NCBI RefSeq assembly: GCF_029168945.1
Contig: NC_083602.1
Span: 68,406,600-68,470,599, forward strand
Reading direction: 5' to 3'
DNA: 64,000 nucleotides
Source of the DNA: Cannabis sativa
Taxonomy: Eukaryota; Streptophyta; Magnoliopsida; Rosales; Cannabaceae
The translations under genes were made by a program, and so were the position numbers. Of the stretch, positions 36,484 through 49,340 are shown in pieces; within the stretch, counting starts at the first letter, position 1; each line of letters begins with the position of its first letter. The notes under the pieces were generated by a model. It was not told where the DNA came from, searched no databases, and was given only the letters and a program-made list of their open reading frames with translations.

Positions 36484-39180
36484 ATGGTGGCTACTAGGAA
36501 AATCGTTATCGAGAAACCTCTTCCCTCAGGCTAGGATGTCTCCATGGACGACGCTAATCCACCCTCTCCAAAGCACGCTGAGTCGAGCCATGTGAGGGAC
36601 GGAGAAGTGTTTGAAACTGATGGCTGAACGGCTAAAACAAACAAACGACGAGAAAAATCTGTTGAGAAAAACCCTGAAGAAGAGGAAGAAGAGGAAGAGG
36701 AAGAAGAAGATGATGGTGAAATTAAAGATGACTACTATAAAGATGGATACTACTATGAACAGGATACATGATTCGAGTATTCGACAAGTTAGCTGAAACT
36801 CAACAAAAGTTGGCATGTCAAGAAGAGTTCTCTCGTTGAATGGAGAAAATGATGGCTTGCCTCCGAGCAAAACTTGGTGACCTAGAACAAGATTTCGAAG
36901 AGGATGTTTCGAAGGAACCTGTCAACAAAGAAAATAGGGCAAACCCTGTCGACGTTGGATCCTCAGCTCCTATAAAGGACAAGGGAAAAGCGAATGTAGG
37001 CGAACTTCAAACTAAACCTTCCCTATTGCCTCCCAAGAAAATGTGAACACAGCCATCCAGCCCTTACACACGCAGAAGGCCACCAACGCCTCCAGGCTGG
37101 GATGCCCTTATGCTCCACAAGGCAATATTGTGCCAATCAAAAGGCTTGGTACAAAAGTATTGAAGCCTAAGGGAAGAAAAAATTGCGCTAGTGATTTTGT
37201 TAACCAGGATAATGGGGTGGAAGAAGTTTTTCTGAAAATAGCTAGTCTACTATAGACCTTTAGAGATGTCTTGACGCCAAGTATGAAATGGTGAAAAGGG
37301 AGAAGGTGAGACCCTGAGGGAACGATCTCCAAAATCATCTAAATAATAAGGTTCACATATGTGATCTCCCGGATAGTGACACCAAAAGGTTGAAAGAATA
37401 GATTGTTGCTCTAACAAAGTTGGTTCGGAAGCAAAGTGGAGCCATCATAGACTCAAAATATGAACACCCAAAACCGTATGCCAAACGGATCATTAAGGCT
37501 TCATTGCCAAAAAAATTCAAGATGCCACAAATAGAGCTGTATGATGGCCAGACAGACCCCCAGAACCCATTTGTTCAAGTACAACAGAATGATGCAAGTG
37601 GCAAAAGTAAGTGATGATGCAAAATGCCTTTGTTTCTCGCTGACATTGACGAAGTCTGTTAAGGACCAGTGGAAGGGACTAATTCCCGAATCAATTCACA
37701 GTTGGAAAGAGTTGCAATTCGCCTTCTAAGAGCAATTTATAGTTGCTAGAGACTACGCTATGGAGGTCGGGTCCTTGAACTACCTTAAACAACAATAAGG
37801 TGAAAGCCTAAAGAACTTCATTTAGCAAATGATGGAAGCAGCTACGAAGATGAAAGTTAGCAATGACATTCAATTTGTAGCCCTCCAATCTGGACTAACA
37901 GTTAGCCCCTTCTTATGGAGCGAAATGCAAAGAAAAATGGTCGAAACTCTATCTGAATTCATGTCTAAGGCATAAGGAATTATGCGATTGGAAGATGCTT
38001 ATTTACAAGCCTTTAGAATCTCTCCAGCACCGACTCCACCTGTAGCATGGCCAAGTTTTACTCCACAAGTTCCAGTTCTAGTAGTCACACTTTTGGGAAC
38101 TCATTACTCTCCGGTTGTCTATGGAGTCGCTACCTCTGGGAACGCACCTATTCAAACCCATTTCTTTGAGTATGAAGCGGCACAAAGTAGATGCATTATC
38201 GCCCCCAAACAATTGAAGCAACAAGCAGATGTTTCAAAATCAAATGTGAGTCATTCTTAAAATAAAAGAGGCATGAAGAATCAGAATTGGAGCAAGGCTC
38301 CAAAGAAACCAAGGAAGGAATACAAACCTAAATACTCCAAGTATACAAGTCTTATTAAAACTCGAGAAAATGTTTTCAAAGCAACATGCAATATGGTCGA
38401 CTACCGGAAGCCTCCGAGGATGCCTCAAGGAGGGAAACACAAAAGAGATCAAAGTAAAGAGTGTGAATATCACGGTGATGTGGGACACACCGCCAATGAG
38501 TGCACTTGAAAGATGAAATTGAAACGCTAGTCAGTGCTGAACACCTGGGTTAGTGGATTCGGATCCTAATAATTTGTCCCAAACAGGGGGTAGTTCACAG
38601 AAAGCTACTTGCTTCAGAAAAATAAGGAATTGTAAATCCCCCTTAGGGGGTAGGTCTCCCTCAAGCTCCTAGAACACAACTTCTAGCTTTACCCGCTCTG
38701 CCAGCACATGCTGCAGTAACGGTCCTTGTTCCAGGTTCAAGGAACCCATATCCACCAGGTTTGGCTCTGCCACCCATTGATGGACATGTTGCCACTATTT
38801 TTGGAGGACCGCACATTGCAGGAAGCATTCGAAACTCCTAAAAGAGGTATTTGAAGGAGTTGGATCATGAAAGGGAGATGTCCGCCTTGGTACAATCACC
38901 AGTACAGTGCCCAAGAATGATGAACCTTCCTATCACTTTTACCGAAGAGGATGCCAGGCACGTATATTTTCTCCACAATAACCCTCTAGTAATTGAAGCC
39001 CAAATTGCCAGTTTTTAGAGTAGTAAGGACAATGGAAGCTCTATCAACATTTTGTTCAAATTCACTTTTTAGGTAATTGGATTAACTGAGACTAATTTGT
39101 CATCTTGCCCAATACAACTACAAGGGTTTAACAGAGATTCTTTGATGCCAATGGGGAAAATCCAACTTCCAAACATGTTA
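36484..39180 (+). pseudogene. Tat-like Ty3/gypsy gag and protease, decayed
   Basis: Starts ATGGTGGCTACTAGG at 36484. The capsid region (about 37480-37980) shows KFKMPQIELYDGQTDPQ, VKDQWKGLIPESIHSWKE and ARDYAMEVGSLNYLKQQ, matching Tat-lineage gag. A Cys/His segment CEYHGDVGHTANEC lies at about 38460-38508. The protease region (about 38920-39080) has TEEDARHVYF and DNGSS, the usual DNGSS core of Tat protease. In-frame stops occur throughout, with a frame change near 37600. The element is cut at 39199 by another LTR; no reverse transcriptase remains. Confidence 0.82.
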
Positions 39181-39497
39181 TCTGAAATTTTAACCACCTG
39201 ACATGGCATGTCCACGTAAGCCAAGACCAAGTACACATGAAATACAACCTTGCCAATAGCAGAACAAAGTCTCCTTACAAGATATGACAAAATCGTCAAG
39301 CAACAAGTGAAAAGAGTTAAGCGAGCCGTCAAGGAGTTGTACCACCATGCCAGCCAAGGGGAGCATATAGGCCAGCCAGAATGCGCTTATATGGCCAGCC
39401 AAGCTTAGGCACAAACTGGTCAGCCAAAAGGTGACTTTCAGACTAAGGAAAGGTCTGTTCGGCCAAGGAAGCCTAACCTCTGCAAGGAAAAGGTGTA

Positions 39498-39660
39498 CAA
39501 AGGCTAGCCTCCACCTACAAAGGCTGGCCTCCACCTACAAAGGCTGGCCTCCACCTATAAAGACTGGCCATCACCAAGGTTGGCCATAACTAAGGCTAGC
39601 CATCACAAAGGCTAGCCATCACCTACTAAGGCTAGCCAACACATACAAAGACCTGGTCAA
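39498..39660 (+). repeat. Minisatellite of about 20 bp with ggctggcc core
   Basis: Seven or so imperfect copies of aaaggctggcctccacctac, becoming aaggctagccatcacc toward the right. Each contains the palindrome ggctggcc or gctagc. Lies in the U3 half of the LTR. A looser version of the motif is seen at about 39340-39430 and 10900-11010. Confidence 0.8.
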
Positions 39661-40079
39661 CTCTTGACAAAGTTGGAAGGAACATGACCTACTAGACTCT
39701 GGCAGGAACATGGCCGACCATACCTTAATGTGCAAGAATTGTATGGTCGGCCAGCCTTTGGCCTGACAAGTTTTGATGTGTAACTCTCATTTGTGGACAA
39801 CAAGTCAAGCAACGGTTTGGGCATTGAAAGCCCACAAAAATATAGAGAAAATATCTATTTTCAAGGGACAATTCAGTCATTTGAATTTTATTACTTAATT
39901 ATGTAAATAATGGCTTCATTTACCTATTTCTAAGGGATATTAAGCATGTAAGCTCTACTATATAAAGAGCATTAGCCTAATTCTAACACCCTAGGTCATT
40001 AAACCTCTAAGCTCCCTACACTCTCAACTCTAAGTCTAAAAACCCTAACTCTCTCTTCTCCTCTCTTCTACACGCCCCA

Positions 40080-40082
<3 letters not shown>

Positions 40083-40146
<64 letters not shown>
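40083..40146. repeat. (TC)n microsatellite
   Basis: Thirty-two uninterrupted TC units within the presumed leader part of the LTR. Confidence 0.97.
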
Positions 40147-40150
<4 letters not shown>

Positions 40151-40405
40151 GAGATTTACCTATTGATTCATACATTGTAATCTTAAGAGAGCTACTTAAT
40201 TCCACAATAATTGTGGTCTGCGTAGTATTATCTTTGGTATCAATATAACCAAAAGGGGAGTAGGTAATTACCCGCTAGCTAAGGGGGCCGAATCTCTATA
40301 AAATCTCGTGTCTTATTTACTTCTATGTTCTTATTATGTAACATGTGGCAAGAATCAGCATTAAATATGACTCCGCTATCGGTTGGCCAAATTTTGAGGT
40401 CAACA

Positions 40406-40800
40406 GTTTATTGATTTTATTGAGAGCGAGTTGTCAATTAATCTGATCAAACACTATGGTTAACACAAAGAGAACTTCGACTACAACCTTAGCCTCATTG
40501 GGTCTTCCTTAAGACCCTATGGCGGCTGGTCTTAATGTTCATGTTCCAGCCACAACTTGAATCTCCATGAACCTGACAAATGCAGCCACACCTGCCACCA
40601 TGGCAAGCACCACGAACCTGGCCACCACAATTGCCCAGGTTGACACCACCATTCTAGTTGGTCTCAATGGTCAACCTCTGCCACCTAGGGAAGACCCTCC
40701 ACTAGCACCTCGAACTGAAGAATGGTCAATATGGAGCAACCCCCGGGCACCATAACTAGATCTGGTCCGATATTGTGCTGGAGAGACGGGGCTAGGAATT
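40406..40800 (+). pseudogene. 5' fragment of a Tat-like gag
   Basis: Follows the LTR and leader. The open piece at 40567-40755 is Ala/Thr-rich, then Pro-rich (QPLPPREDPPLAPR), as in the variable N-terminal part of Tat gag. Stops precede it, and the sequence ends at the junction with the opposite-strand gypsy element near 40800. Family assignment comes from context only. Confidence 0.5.
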
Positions 40801-42250
40801 GGCGAGCTAACCATCAGCGAGCCCCATATATACTTGGGAGAAATATGTGTTGGATCTTAAATGTATTTCCTTAACATAGAGACATGAAATACATTGTGTA
40901 TTGTTGACAAAGCTATGGACAAGGCTAAATAGTAATCTACCAATATTACCTTTTAAGAATCTAAAAAGGCCTTGTAAATCTAGGACATAGCTTGCCCTTT
41001 TCCAAAAATGCTTAATTTCTTTCATTGGAGATACATGTAGGAAGACATGATCACCTACCTGAAATTCCATATCATTGTGTTTTAGATCTCCATAACTTTT
41101 TTGCATGTTCTTAGAAGCAAGCATTCTGGCCTTGATCTTCCCTATAGCCTCACTGGTCCGTTAAACGTATTCTGAGCCTATGCATTTTCTTTCTCCAGTT
41201 TCATCCCAGTGAATTGAAGATCTATATTTTCTGCCATACAACATCTCATCGAGAGCCATCCCTATTGTACTCTGATAGCTATTGTTGTATGAAAACCCTA
41301 TCAATGGTAGATAGTTACTCCAAGAGCCTTCAAAATCCATCACATAGGCTTATAACATATCCTCTAGTATCTAAATTATCCTTTTAGGCTGACCATCTGT
41401 CTGAGGATGGAAAGTTGTACTGAACTTCAGCTTTGTACCCATGTCTCATTAGATACTTACACAAAACTTGGAAGTGAACTTCAAATCCTATCCAAAACAA
41501 TGGACTTTGGAGTCCCATGAAGTCGTACTATTTATTTTACATATAGTTCTACATACTGATATACTGAATACGTTGTTTTCACAAGCAGAAAGTGTGCTGA
41601 CTTGGTAAACTGATCCACAACTACTCATATGGAATCAAACATACCTGTGATTCTAGGTAATCTAACCCCAACATCCATGGTGACATCCTCCTATTTCCAC
41701 TCATGAAGTGTCAAAGGCTATAACAAACCTATAGGTCTTTGATGTTCAGTCTTAATCTGTTGACAAGTCAAACATATGGTCTCATATTCCACCACACCCT
41801 TTTTCATACCACACCACCAATAAAAGGGTTTTAAATCTTGGTACATCTTGGTGGTACCGGAATGTAATGAATAGGGAGTGGTATGAGATTCATCAAGAAA
41901 TTCCTTTTTAAGTTTAGCATTACTCGGAACATAAACTCAAGATTTTTAAAGTAACATTTTGTTACTCGGCACTGAGAAATCTTTAGCTTTACCAGCTAAG
42001 ACTTCTTCTCCTTGAATTTTCACCAATTTTGGATCCACTAGCTGAGCACTTCTAATTCTTTCTAACAAGTCTGATTGAAGTTTTGAATTGTAAGTCTGAC
42101 AACCACAAACTCAATACTTGATTTGACCATATCCACTGCTAATAGAGGGGAACTCATAGCCATTTTGAAAACTTGCCCGAGTCTTTTCCTACTTAGGGCA
42201 TCCGCCACTACATTGGCCTTCTGGAGATGATAGAGAATTTCACAATCATA

Positions 42251-42992
42251 GGGTCCGTTTGGCACAGTTTTTTAAAAAGGTAAAAGCTGCTTTTTGATAA
42301 AGCTAGGATAAAAATGTGTTTGGTAAATAGTCAAAAAACAGCTTTTCGAAGAATTTTTTGAGAAACTATAGCTAAAAGCAGAAGCTGCTCCAACCCAACT
42401 TTTAGAAAAAAGCTACTTTGTTTAAAAGACTATAATAATTTCTTTTTGTACTAAAATCATATTTACTTATTTATTACATATTAAAAAAATTAAAAGAAAT
42501 TAAATAAACTAATTATAATAAAATAAATAATTATTTTTTTGAAGAAAAAATAAATAATTATTAAATCTCTTATTTTTTTTAAACAAAAAATAATTTATAT
42601 TTTATTTTATTATTAACAAACAACATCAACTTAAAATTTTTCTTAAAAACTTGAGTTTCTAATTTTTTTTAAATATGATAAAACATAATAAGAAATATTA
42701 CAAATTATTTTTATCAAATGCATATAAATTTATATTTTAAAGAAGATTAAAAATATATAAAAAAAAATAAAATATTATATAAAATAAGTTTTACATATTT
42801 ATGATTATAATAAACTAGATTACAACATTATCATTATCATTATAATAGATCTTAACAACTCACGATACTTTGAAATTTATAATTTACCAAACACTCAGCT
42901 TAGCTTTTTTCCACAGTTTTGCTACAGCTGCTTTTTCTCACAGTACAGCTACAGCTGCTTTTTCTCACAGCACAGTTGTGCCAAACTGGCCC
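42251..42992. mobile_element. PIF/Harbinger-like MITE
   Basis: 742 bp with ends gggtccgtttggcacagtt and aactgtgccaaactggccc (as read from the complementary ends) and a 3-bp duplication ATA. Removing it restores the conserved RNase H motif KDYDCEILYH of the host element, which proves the boundaries. The right end holds two copies of acagctgctttttctcacag. The interior is about 85% A+T. The superfamily is inferred from the terminal sequence and 3-bp duplication. Confidence 0.83.
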
Positions 42993-44225
42993 ATAGTCTT
43001 TAACTAACTCCAATTACAGCCTCTATCTCATATTTAAATCTTTATGAGTAAATAAAAATTTAAGGCCCTTGTGATCTGTGTAGATTTCACACTTTTCTCC
43101 GTAGATATAGTGTTGCCAAATCTTCAAAGCAAAGACCACTGCAGCAAGTTCCAAGTCATGAGTTGGGTATCAATGTTCATACTCCTTCAACTGATGAGAG
43201 GCATAAGCAATAACTCTATCAGCTTGCATCAGAACACACCCCAGACCTTGTCAGGATGCATCAAAAGACCACGAACTTTTCTAATGGGAAAGCTAACACA
43301 GGAATCGTAATCAATCATTGCTTCAACTCTCGAAAACTTATTTCACACTTGAATGTCCATATAAACTGCTACTTCTTCTTAGTTAACTCAGTTAAGGGCG
43401 TTGAAATCCTAGAAAAGCTTTCTACGAATCGGCGGTAATAACCAGCTAAACCTAGAAAACTTCTGACTTTAGTAACTGTATTCGGTCTTGGCCAATCCTT
43501 GGCAGATTCAATCTTCCCCAAATCAACCATGATTCTATCTTTACTAATAATGTGCCCTAAGAAGGACACTTGGGATAACCAAAATTCACACATCTTAAAT
43601 TTAACATAAAGCTTATGTTCTCATAGTCGTTATAAAACAATTTATAGATGTTGCTCATGCTCTACTTCTGATTGAGAGTACACAAGGATGTCATCGATAA
43701 ATACTATGATACATATATCTAGAAAATCCTTGAATACTATATTCATCAAATCCATAAAAGTTTTTAGAGCATTAGTTAGTCCAAAAGATATAACAAGGAA
43801 TTCATAGCAGCCATACCTAGTATGAAAGGCAGTATTTGGAATGTCCTCTTGGATTCTCAACTGATGATTGCCCGAGCGAAGATCAATCTTAGGATAGATT
43901 GTCTTCCCTGAAGTTGAACAAACAAATCATCGATCCTAATTAGAGGGTACTTGTTCTTAATTGTCAACTTGTTCAGTTCCCGATAGTCAATACACATACG
44001 AAGTGATCCATTTTTCTTTTTAAAAAATAACACCGGAGCTCCCTAGGGTGACACACTGAGTCGGGAAAACTCTAAGTCAACCATCCCCTGAAGTTGTATC
44101 TTTAATTTCCTGAGTTCAGCAGGAACCATTCTACAAGGTGGAAACTGGCTTTGCTCCAGGTGCTAAGTCAATGAGAAAATCAATTTCTCGGTGCAATGGT
44201 AACCCTGGAAGTTCTTCTGTAAATA

Positions 44226-45551
44226 TGTTAGGTTATTTTTAGTATTAATTTTAGATTAAGTTTAGTATATTTTTAATTAAGTTTTAATCATGTTTGGAGC
44301 ATTTTTACGCTTGTTATCTTTTATTTTTGCAGATTTAAAATAGAAGAAGATTAGAAAAATATCAGAGAAAAAGATGGGAAAAAAGATAAAAATATCATGA
44401 TATTTAAAATAGAGAGAACTGTGCAAGAAAATAATGCTGAAACTTCAAGCCTGAATTCGACTATCTTCTGATTAGATTTTGGAAAAAGTCAAAACATGAA
44501 AGTTCTAGATCTCTCTTTTATCTTTCTAGAACATCTTGAATCGTTCAATTCCGAGCAATATCGAGAGAGTTATGACTAAAATACTATCAGTCGACGCAGC
44601 AGAAAAAAATATCTCGTTTGAGGTTTCCCAAAAATTTAAATTCGAATTAGAATTTAAACATGTGCGTTTTTTCCATCTTTTTAGGCCTTCAATGCCTATA
44701 TAAAGGGAAGAAGGGAGTTGATTTCAGCAAGCAATTTCAGAGAGAAAAAAAGTGAGAGTTCAGATACAGAGTAGAGAGATCAACTGCAATACTGGAGACA
44801 TACTGCTCAGGGTTTTCAGCATTCTTCTTTTCTTCTCTTCTCTATTTTTCATCTCTTTTCTATCAGTTAATATGTGTATTTATGCTTCAATGAACATGTG
44901 TAGCTAAACACTTTAATTAGGGTTAGATGGATATTGTTTAACATTGTTTATGGTTTAATATGATTAATTTTCCCCCTAATTTCTATGTATTCTATTTTAT
45001 TTGTGCTTAATTACTTTTAATTGCCTGATCACCAATTATCTGTCTATGAGTTTGATGCGAGATCTGAGAAGTGAGTGTCAAATATGCTATAGTAAAATAG
45101 AACTGAATTTCGATATAGGACGAGAGTACCTATATGGTTTAGATAGCTTATAAGGTTTTTTATGCTTAATGCCTGTTGCATGTTAAATTTATCACGAGAG
45201 TAGAAAGTTTACATGTAATTGAGATTTATATATCTGAGAAGACTATAAATTACCTTAGTAAACCTGCTATTGCATAGAAATTAACATTAGGAAAATAATC
45301 ATATTAGGCCATATTCAATAGAAACAATTGAAGTCGAAGCCCTAGTTTTTATTAACTTTCAATTTTCTTGTATAATTGTTTCTTACTAGTTTCTTATTCT
45401 TAATTCTTTCTTTATTTTTTATTTAACCAAATAGAAGTAAAAGTTTAATTTTAACGTACTTAACTACACTCCCTGTGGGATCGACCTCACTCCTAGTGAG
45501 TCTACTACTTTAAACGATACGTACACTTGCGTGTGCAAAAATATCGCAACA
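44226..45551 (+). mobile_element. Solo LTR of another LTR retrotransposon
   Basis: 1326 bp, starting tgttaggttatttttag and ending aatatcgcaaca, with a perfect AAATA duplication (44221-44225, 45552-45556). It has tatataaagggaagaagg near 44697 (likely TATA) and the 3' segment ccctgtgggatcgacc typical of many gypsy LTRs. The superfamily is uncertain and the strand is inferred from the TATA and the U5-like end. It splits the pol of the Tekay-like element between protease and reverse transcriptase. Confidence 0.87.
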
Positions 45552-47330
45552 AAATACATCTAAGAACTCTTGTACCACCTTAATGTCCTTAGGTCGGACT
45601 GACTCTGGTTGGGTGGTATCCAACACTACTGCTAAAAACCCTACGCATCCTTCATGCAACAAGTCTTTAGCCTTCAACATTAAGATTATTGGAATTCAAG
45701 AGCCTTTAACTGACCCCAAAAATACAAATAGTTCTTCACCCTCAAGTTGAAAGGTTACCATCTTCCACTTACAATTAATACTAGCAGCGTACTTGGACAA
45801 GAAATTCATTCCAAGTATAATATCAAACTCTGCTATACTCAATTCCACTAGGTAAGCACTCAACTCCCTATCCTCAATCCTAATCAGCGTAGACCTAATC
45901 CACATTTTAAAGATAACTAATTCTTTGCCATGCATCAGGGTTCCAAACCCTATATCATAATTGCCACATAACCTATCCAACTTATCATTTACTTTGGCTG
46001 CCACATAGGAATGTATGGCTCCAGAATCAAACAATACAGAGTAAAAAAAGTTGTTGACTAAAAGCTAACTTGTCACCACTAAAGGGCTAGATTTAGCATT
46101 GACTTGAGTAAGGGTAAACACCCTAGCTAGAGCGGGTTTGCCTCTATTTTCTACTCTTCTTTCTTTAACTTTAGGCAATCTCTTTTATAATGTCCAGGTA
46201 TACCGCACTGGAAACATGCTTGGTGCTTACACTCACCCAAATAATGCTTCTTACAACTAGCGCATTCCAGGTAAGTGTAACAGCTCTCAGAACCACCCTG
46301 TTGATTACCATGGCCTTAGTTTTCTCAGAACTTCTTATTTTGACTCGAGCCACCGAACACAAATGGAACTTTCCTCTTTTGATCAGTGGTTAAGTCGCTA
46401 CCACCTACTGAAACCAGAGGTAGGAGAAGTAGTGGCCTCACCAACACTTTGTGTCCCAGGGACTCCTAAATCCATTCTATTGTGCCCTCAGCTTATGGTG
46501 CCTTCTCTACCATAGCATCATAAGTAATCGTGTCATCAGTGGTAATCATCAAATCATGTTTGATTTCATGTTCAATCCCGCTAAATACTTTTCCCTCTTG
46601 TTGAAATTGATTAGCATAATTCTCGAGGCTAATCAAGGCAATCTACTAAACTGGGTCATGTACTCTGTAACCGACATATTGACTCCTCAAGCCAACTAGG
46701 TGAATTATTTCGTTTTTGTACTATGAAGTGCTTCATTATAGTACTTAGCGTTAAACAAATCTTGGCACTCTTTCCAGGTAATTTTAGTAATGTCACGAGT
46801 AAGGGACACTATATCCCACCACACCAGGGCATCCTCTTGGAATTGAAAGGTGGCACAGGTCACCTGATTTTTGCCAGTGACACCCAGTATTCTGTTGATA
46901 ACTGTTAACCATTGCTCGACTTTCATAGCATCTGGACCTCCCAAAAAGACTGGAGGTGCTTGCTTACAAAACTTTTCATATAATGGTTCCATACAATTAC
47001 CAACAACAACCTACTCCACTTGCACAACAGGAGCAAGAGCTATTTGCACCTCAGGAGCATGCATCACAGAAGCACCCTTCTGCCTTAGGCATCAGATTTC
47101 TTCGTCTTGATCATTAATTTTGCCTTGAATTTCTACAAACCTCTACTCCCAATTCTAGGCAGCCTATGGTGGGTTAACGTTATTCGACCATTAGCTACAC
47201 CTCTTCGACCTCTGCCTCGACCATGAACATTAGGGGGAATATGAACTCCCTAACCACCACTTGATCGGATCAAATTTCCTTGGCTTCTCGTGTTTTTCCT
47301 AGCATCCATTCTATTGAACTAGCCTGCAAA

Positions 47331-47587
47331 ATCATAAGTTAGCCTGGTCAGACCGCAATCAAGGTTAAAATCTAATTACCGCTTACTTGGGAATTTAAAA
47401 AATGTGCATATTCAGCTATCGGGCTACTAACATGCTTCCTAACAAACTTTTCTTATTTCATATTGATAACCCAATCTACTAAATCATTTAAAAGCTTACT
47501 AAATCGTAAGTTGAGCTTATCTCTAATGATGATTGTACATATCGTGACGATCTTTGAAAGATAACATGGCGGCTTTGATACCAAAGT
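47331..47587 (-). other. Leader and primer-binding site of the Tekay-like element
   Basis: On the - strand the LTR end is followed by tttggtatcaaagcc (about 47572-47586), a tRNA-Met PBS with one change from tggtatcagagc. An untranslated leader runs to the gag start near 47310. Confidence 0.8.
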
Positions 47588-49330
47588 GTCCTATTATAGG
47601 CACATTATCATGATTTTAAATTACTTTGCGCTCCATTGTTAATCAAAGAGTTTACCAAAAACATGAATAATTAAAAGTTTCTTAATTAAACTTAATTTTA
47701 AATATATAAGTACTAAACGCATTTCGGGATCTTGTTTACAAAGTTACATTAGTGTTCAAAATACAGTTACAAAAGTTGTTGTCTAGCGACTATCAAAATA
47801 AAACTTGTTGTCCCGTATATCTAAACACTCTAGGTTTAACTGCCTTCATATGTACAATCTTTATCTAGCCTGGCCTCACTTTTGTTCAGCCTTTGCTTTG
47901 CCTTTACCTACACATGTAAATAATATCTGTGAGTCTACAAACTCAGTAAGAAAAGCATGAACATAAACTGGACTATAACCAAGTGCCATACACCCAATCA
48001 CAATCCTATTATGCGTCCAACACGTACTAGGTCTAGTATGTTCGTTCGATAGTATGATTGACCGCAATATTAACTTATACTTGGTACTCTAATCGTTATC
48101 GATGTGATAGCGTCAATCCGTAGTTTGCCAAATATATATTTGTCGGTATTCATTGCAACTCTACGTACACTAATATTGCTCTTATTGATATGATATCTAC
48201 TAGGCAATCATAAAACATGTAAGCTAAATATATAAATATGGATGCAACTATTATACTAATCTTACCTTAATTCTGATTTCAGGTGTGTCGGTCAGCTTGA
48301 GTGGAAACAGTTGCTTGAAGATTTAGAGGCCTCTAAGTCACAACATATAAAAACTGGTAAGTGACTTGTTAAATCACTTTTCGAGAACATAAACTCAAAG
48401 CTAAAACTTTCTCTATCGATTGATAGCGTGACAATACCCTAAACATCGATAAAAGGCAGATTAATGAAACTTGGGGAAAAATACTCCAAAAAATAGCAAG
48501 TTGTATCTTAAAAAACGACGGACTATTTTTCCTGGGTCCCTGCCTGCTAAAAATGATAGACCACGATTTGTCGTTTTCTATTACAAATTTTCCAAAATTC
48601 TCTTTCTCAACACAAAAGCCCAAAAACTTTTATAAACCTCCAGAATACATATTTCAGCCATAACTAACTTAATTCAACCAATAAATTCATCATCAAAGCT
48701 CAGAATCAGTTTCTACCATTCAAGGACCAAGTTTGAGCTTAAAAGTTCAAACTTTGTCCAAACTCATTAATAGGCAATAAAACCCACTTAAAACAACACA
48801 AACAACTTAGAATTAGCATCAGGATTAACCCTAAACACTTTAAGCTCATGTAGAAACTAAACTCCCAAAACTACAAGAAAAACCTAGCTTTTTCACTTAG
48901 AAAACAAAGAGAAAAAGGAGTAGAAGCTTACCTTGGGTTATTCTTTTACTAACTACTCAAATTCTTGCTACAAGCACTCAATATTTTGGTCTGAATTAGA
49001 AGAGAAAAACTGATTTTCTCTTTGGTTCTATAGTGGCCAAAGGTGAAAAGTAAGAGAATGAGATAGGTTTTGATTTTTCTTATCGTTGGATAAGTATAAC
49101 TTATCTAATTTAATTCACCTTATGATGTAATTGATAAACTTAGGAATTACCAAACACTCCCTTTAAAATTAAATAATAACAATGGAGAGTAAAATGATAA
49201 TTTTACTTTTACTTAACCATAAAGTAATCCAAATAATCTTAGAGTAAAATAGTCTAAAATTACAATCCTGAATACTCTTGACATTTCAATGTCTAACTAT
49301 CATATGCCCCGCTACTTCTAAAATACTACA
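47588..49330 (-). mobile_element. 5' LTR of the Tekay-like gypsy element
   Basis: About 1743 bp. In + view it begins tgtcctattataggcac next to the PBS and ends cttctaaaatactaca. The PBS position fixes the inner boundary; the outer boundary is inferred from the TG...CA rule. Its layout resembles that of the solo LTR at 21064-24429. Confidence 0.7.
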
Positions 49331-49340
49331 CTGTATCTAA

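Larger units (their letters stand above)
39199..40405 (+). mobile_element. Tat-like Ty3/gypsy LTR with internal minisatellite
   Basis: About 1.2 kb, from tgacatggcatgtccacg to gaggtcaaca. It is homologous to the split LTR at 11864-12167/29897-30457. A possible TATA region is tatataaagagc near 39960. It is followed at 40406 by gtttattgattttattgaga, a decayed leader/PBS like that at 36427. Contains the two tandem repeats listed separately. Confidence 0.7.
40801..47330 (-). pseudogene. Ty3/gypsy (Tekay-like chromovirus) gag-pol, decayed
   Basis: Reading right to left. Gag: near 47310 a start MDARKNTRSQG, then PPVFLGGPDAMKVEQWL at 46705-46992. Zinc knuckle CFQCGIPGHYKRDC intact at about 46190-46230. 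Protease MFDSGAIHSYV at 46034. Reverse transcriptase with SFGLTNA and the catalytic box as FIDDILVYS (43642-43860), then FLGHIISKDRI and RSFLGLAGYYRRFV. RNase H end KANVVADALSRK at about 42190. Integrase core end (LIGFSYNNSYQSTIGM) and C-terminal GDHVFLHVSPMK (40807-41124). It is broken by many stops and by two insertions (42251-42992 and 44226-45551). The 3' LTR is missing on the low-coordinate side. Tekay assignment rests on motif style and LTR ends. Confidence 0.85.
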
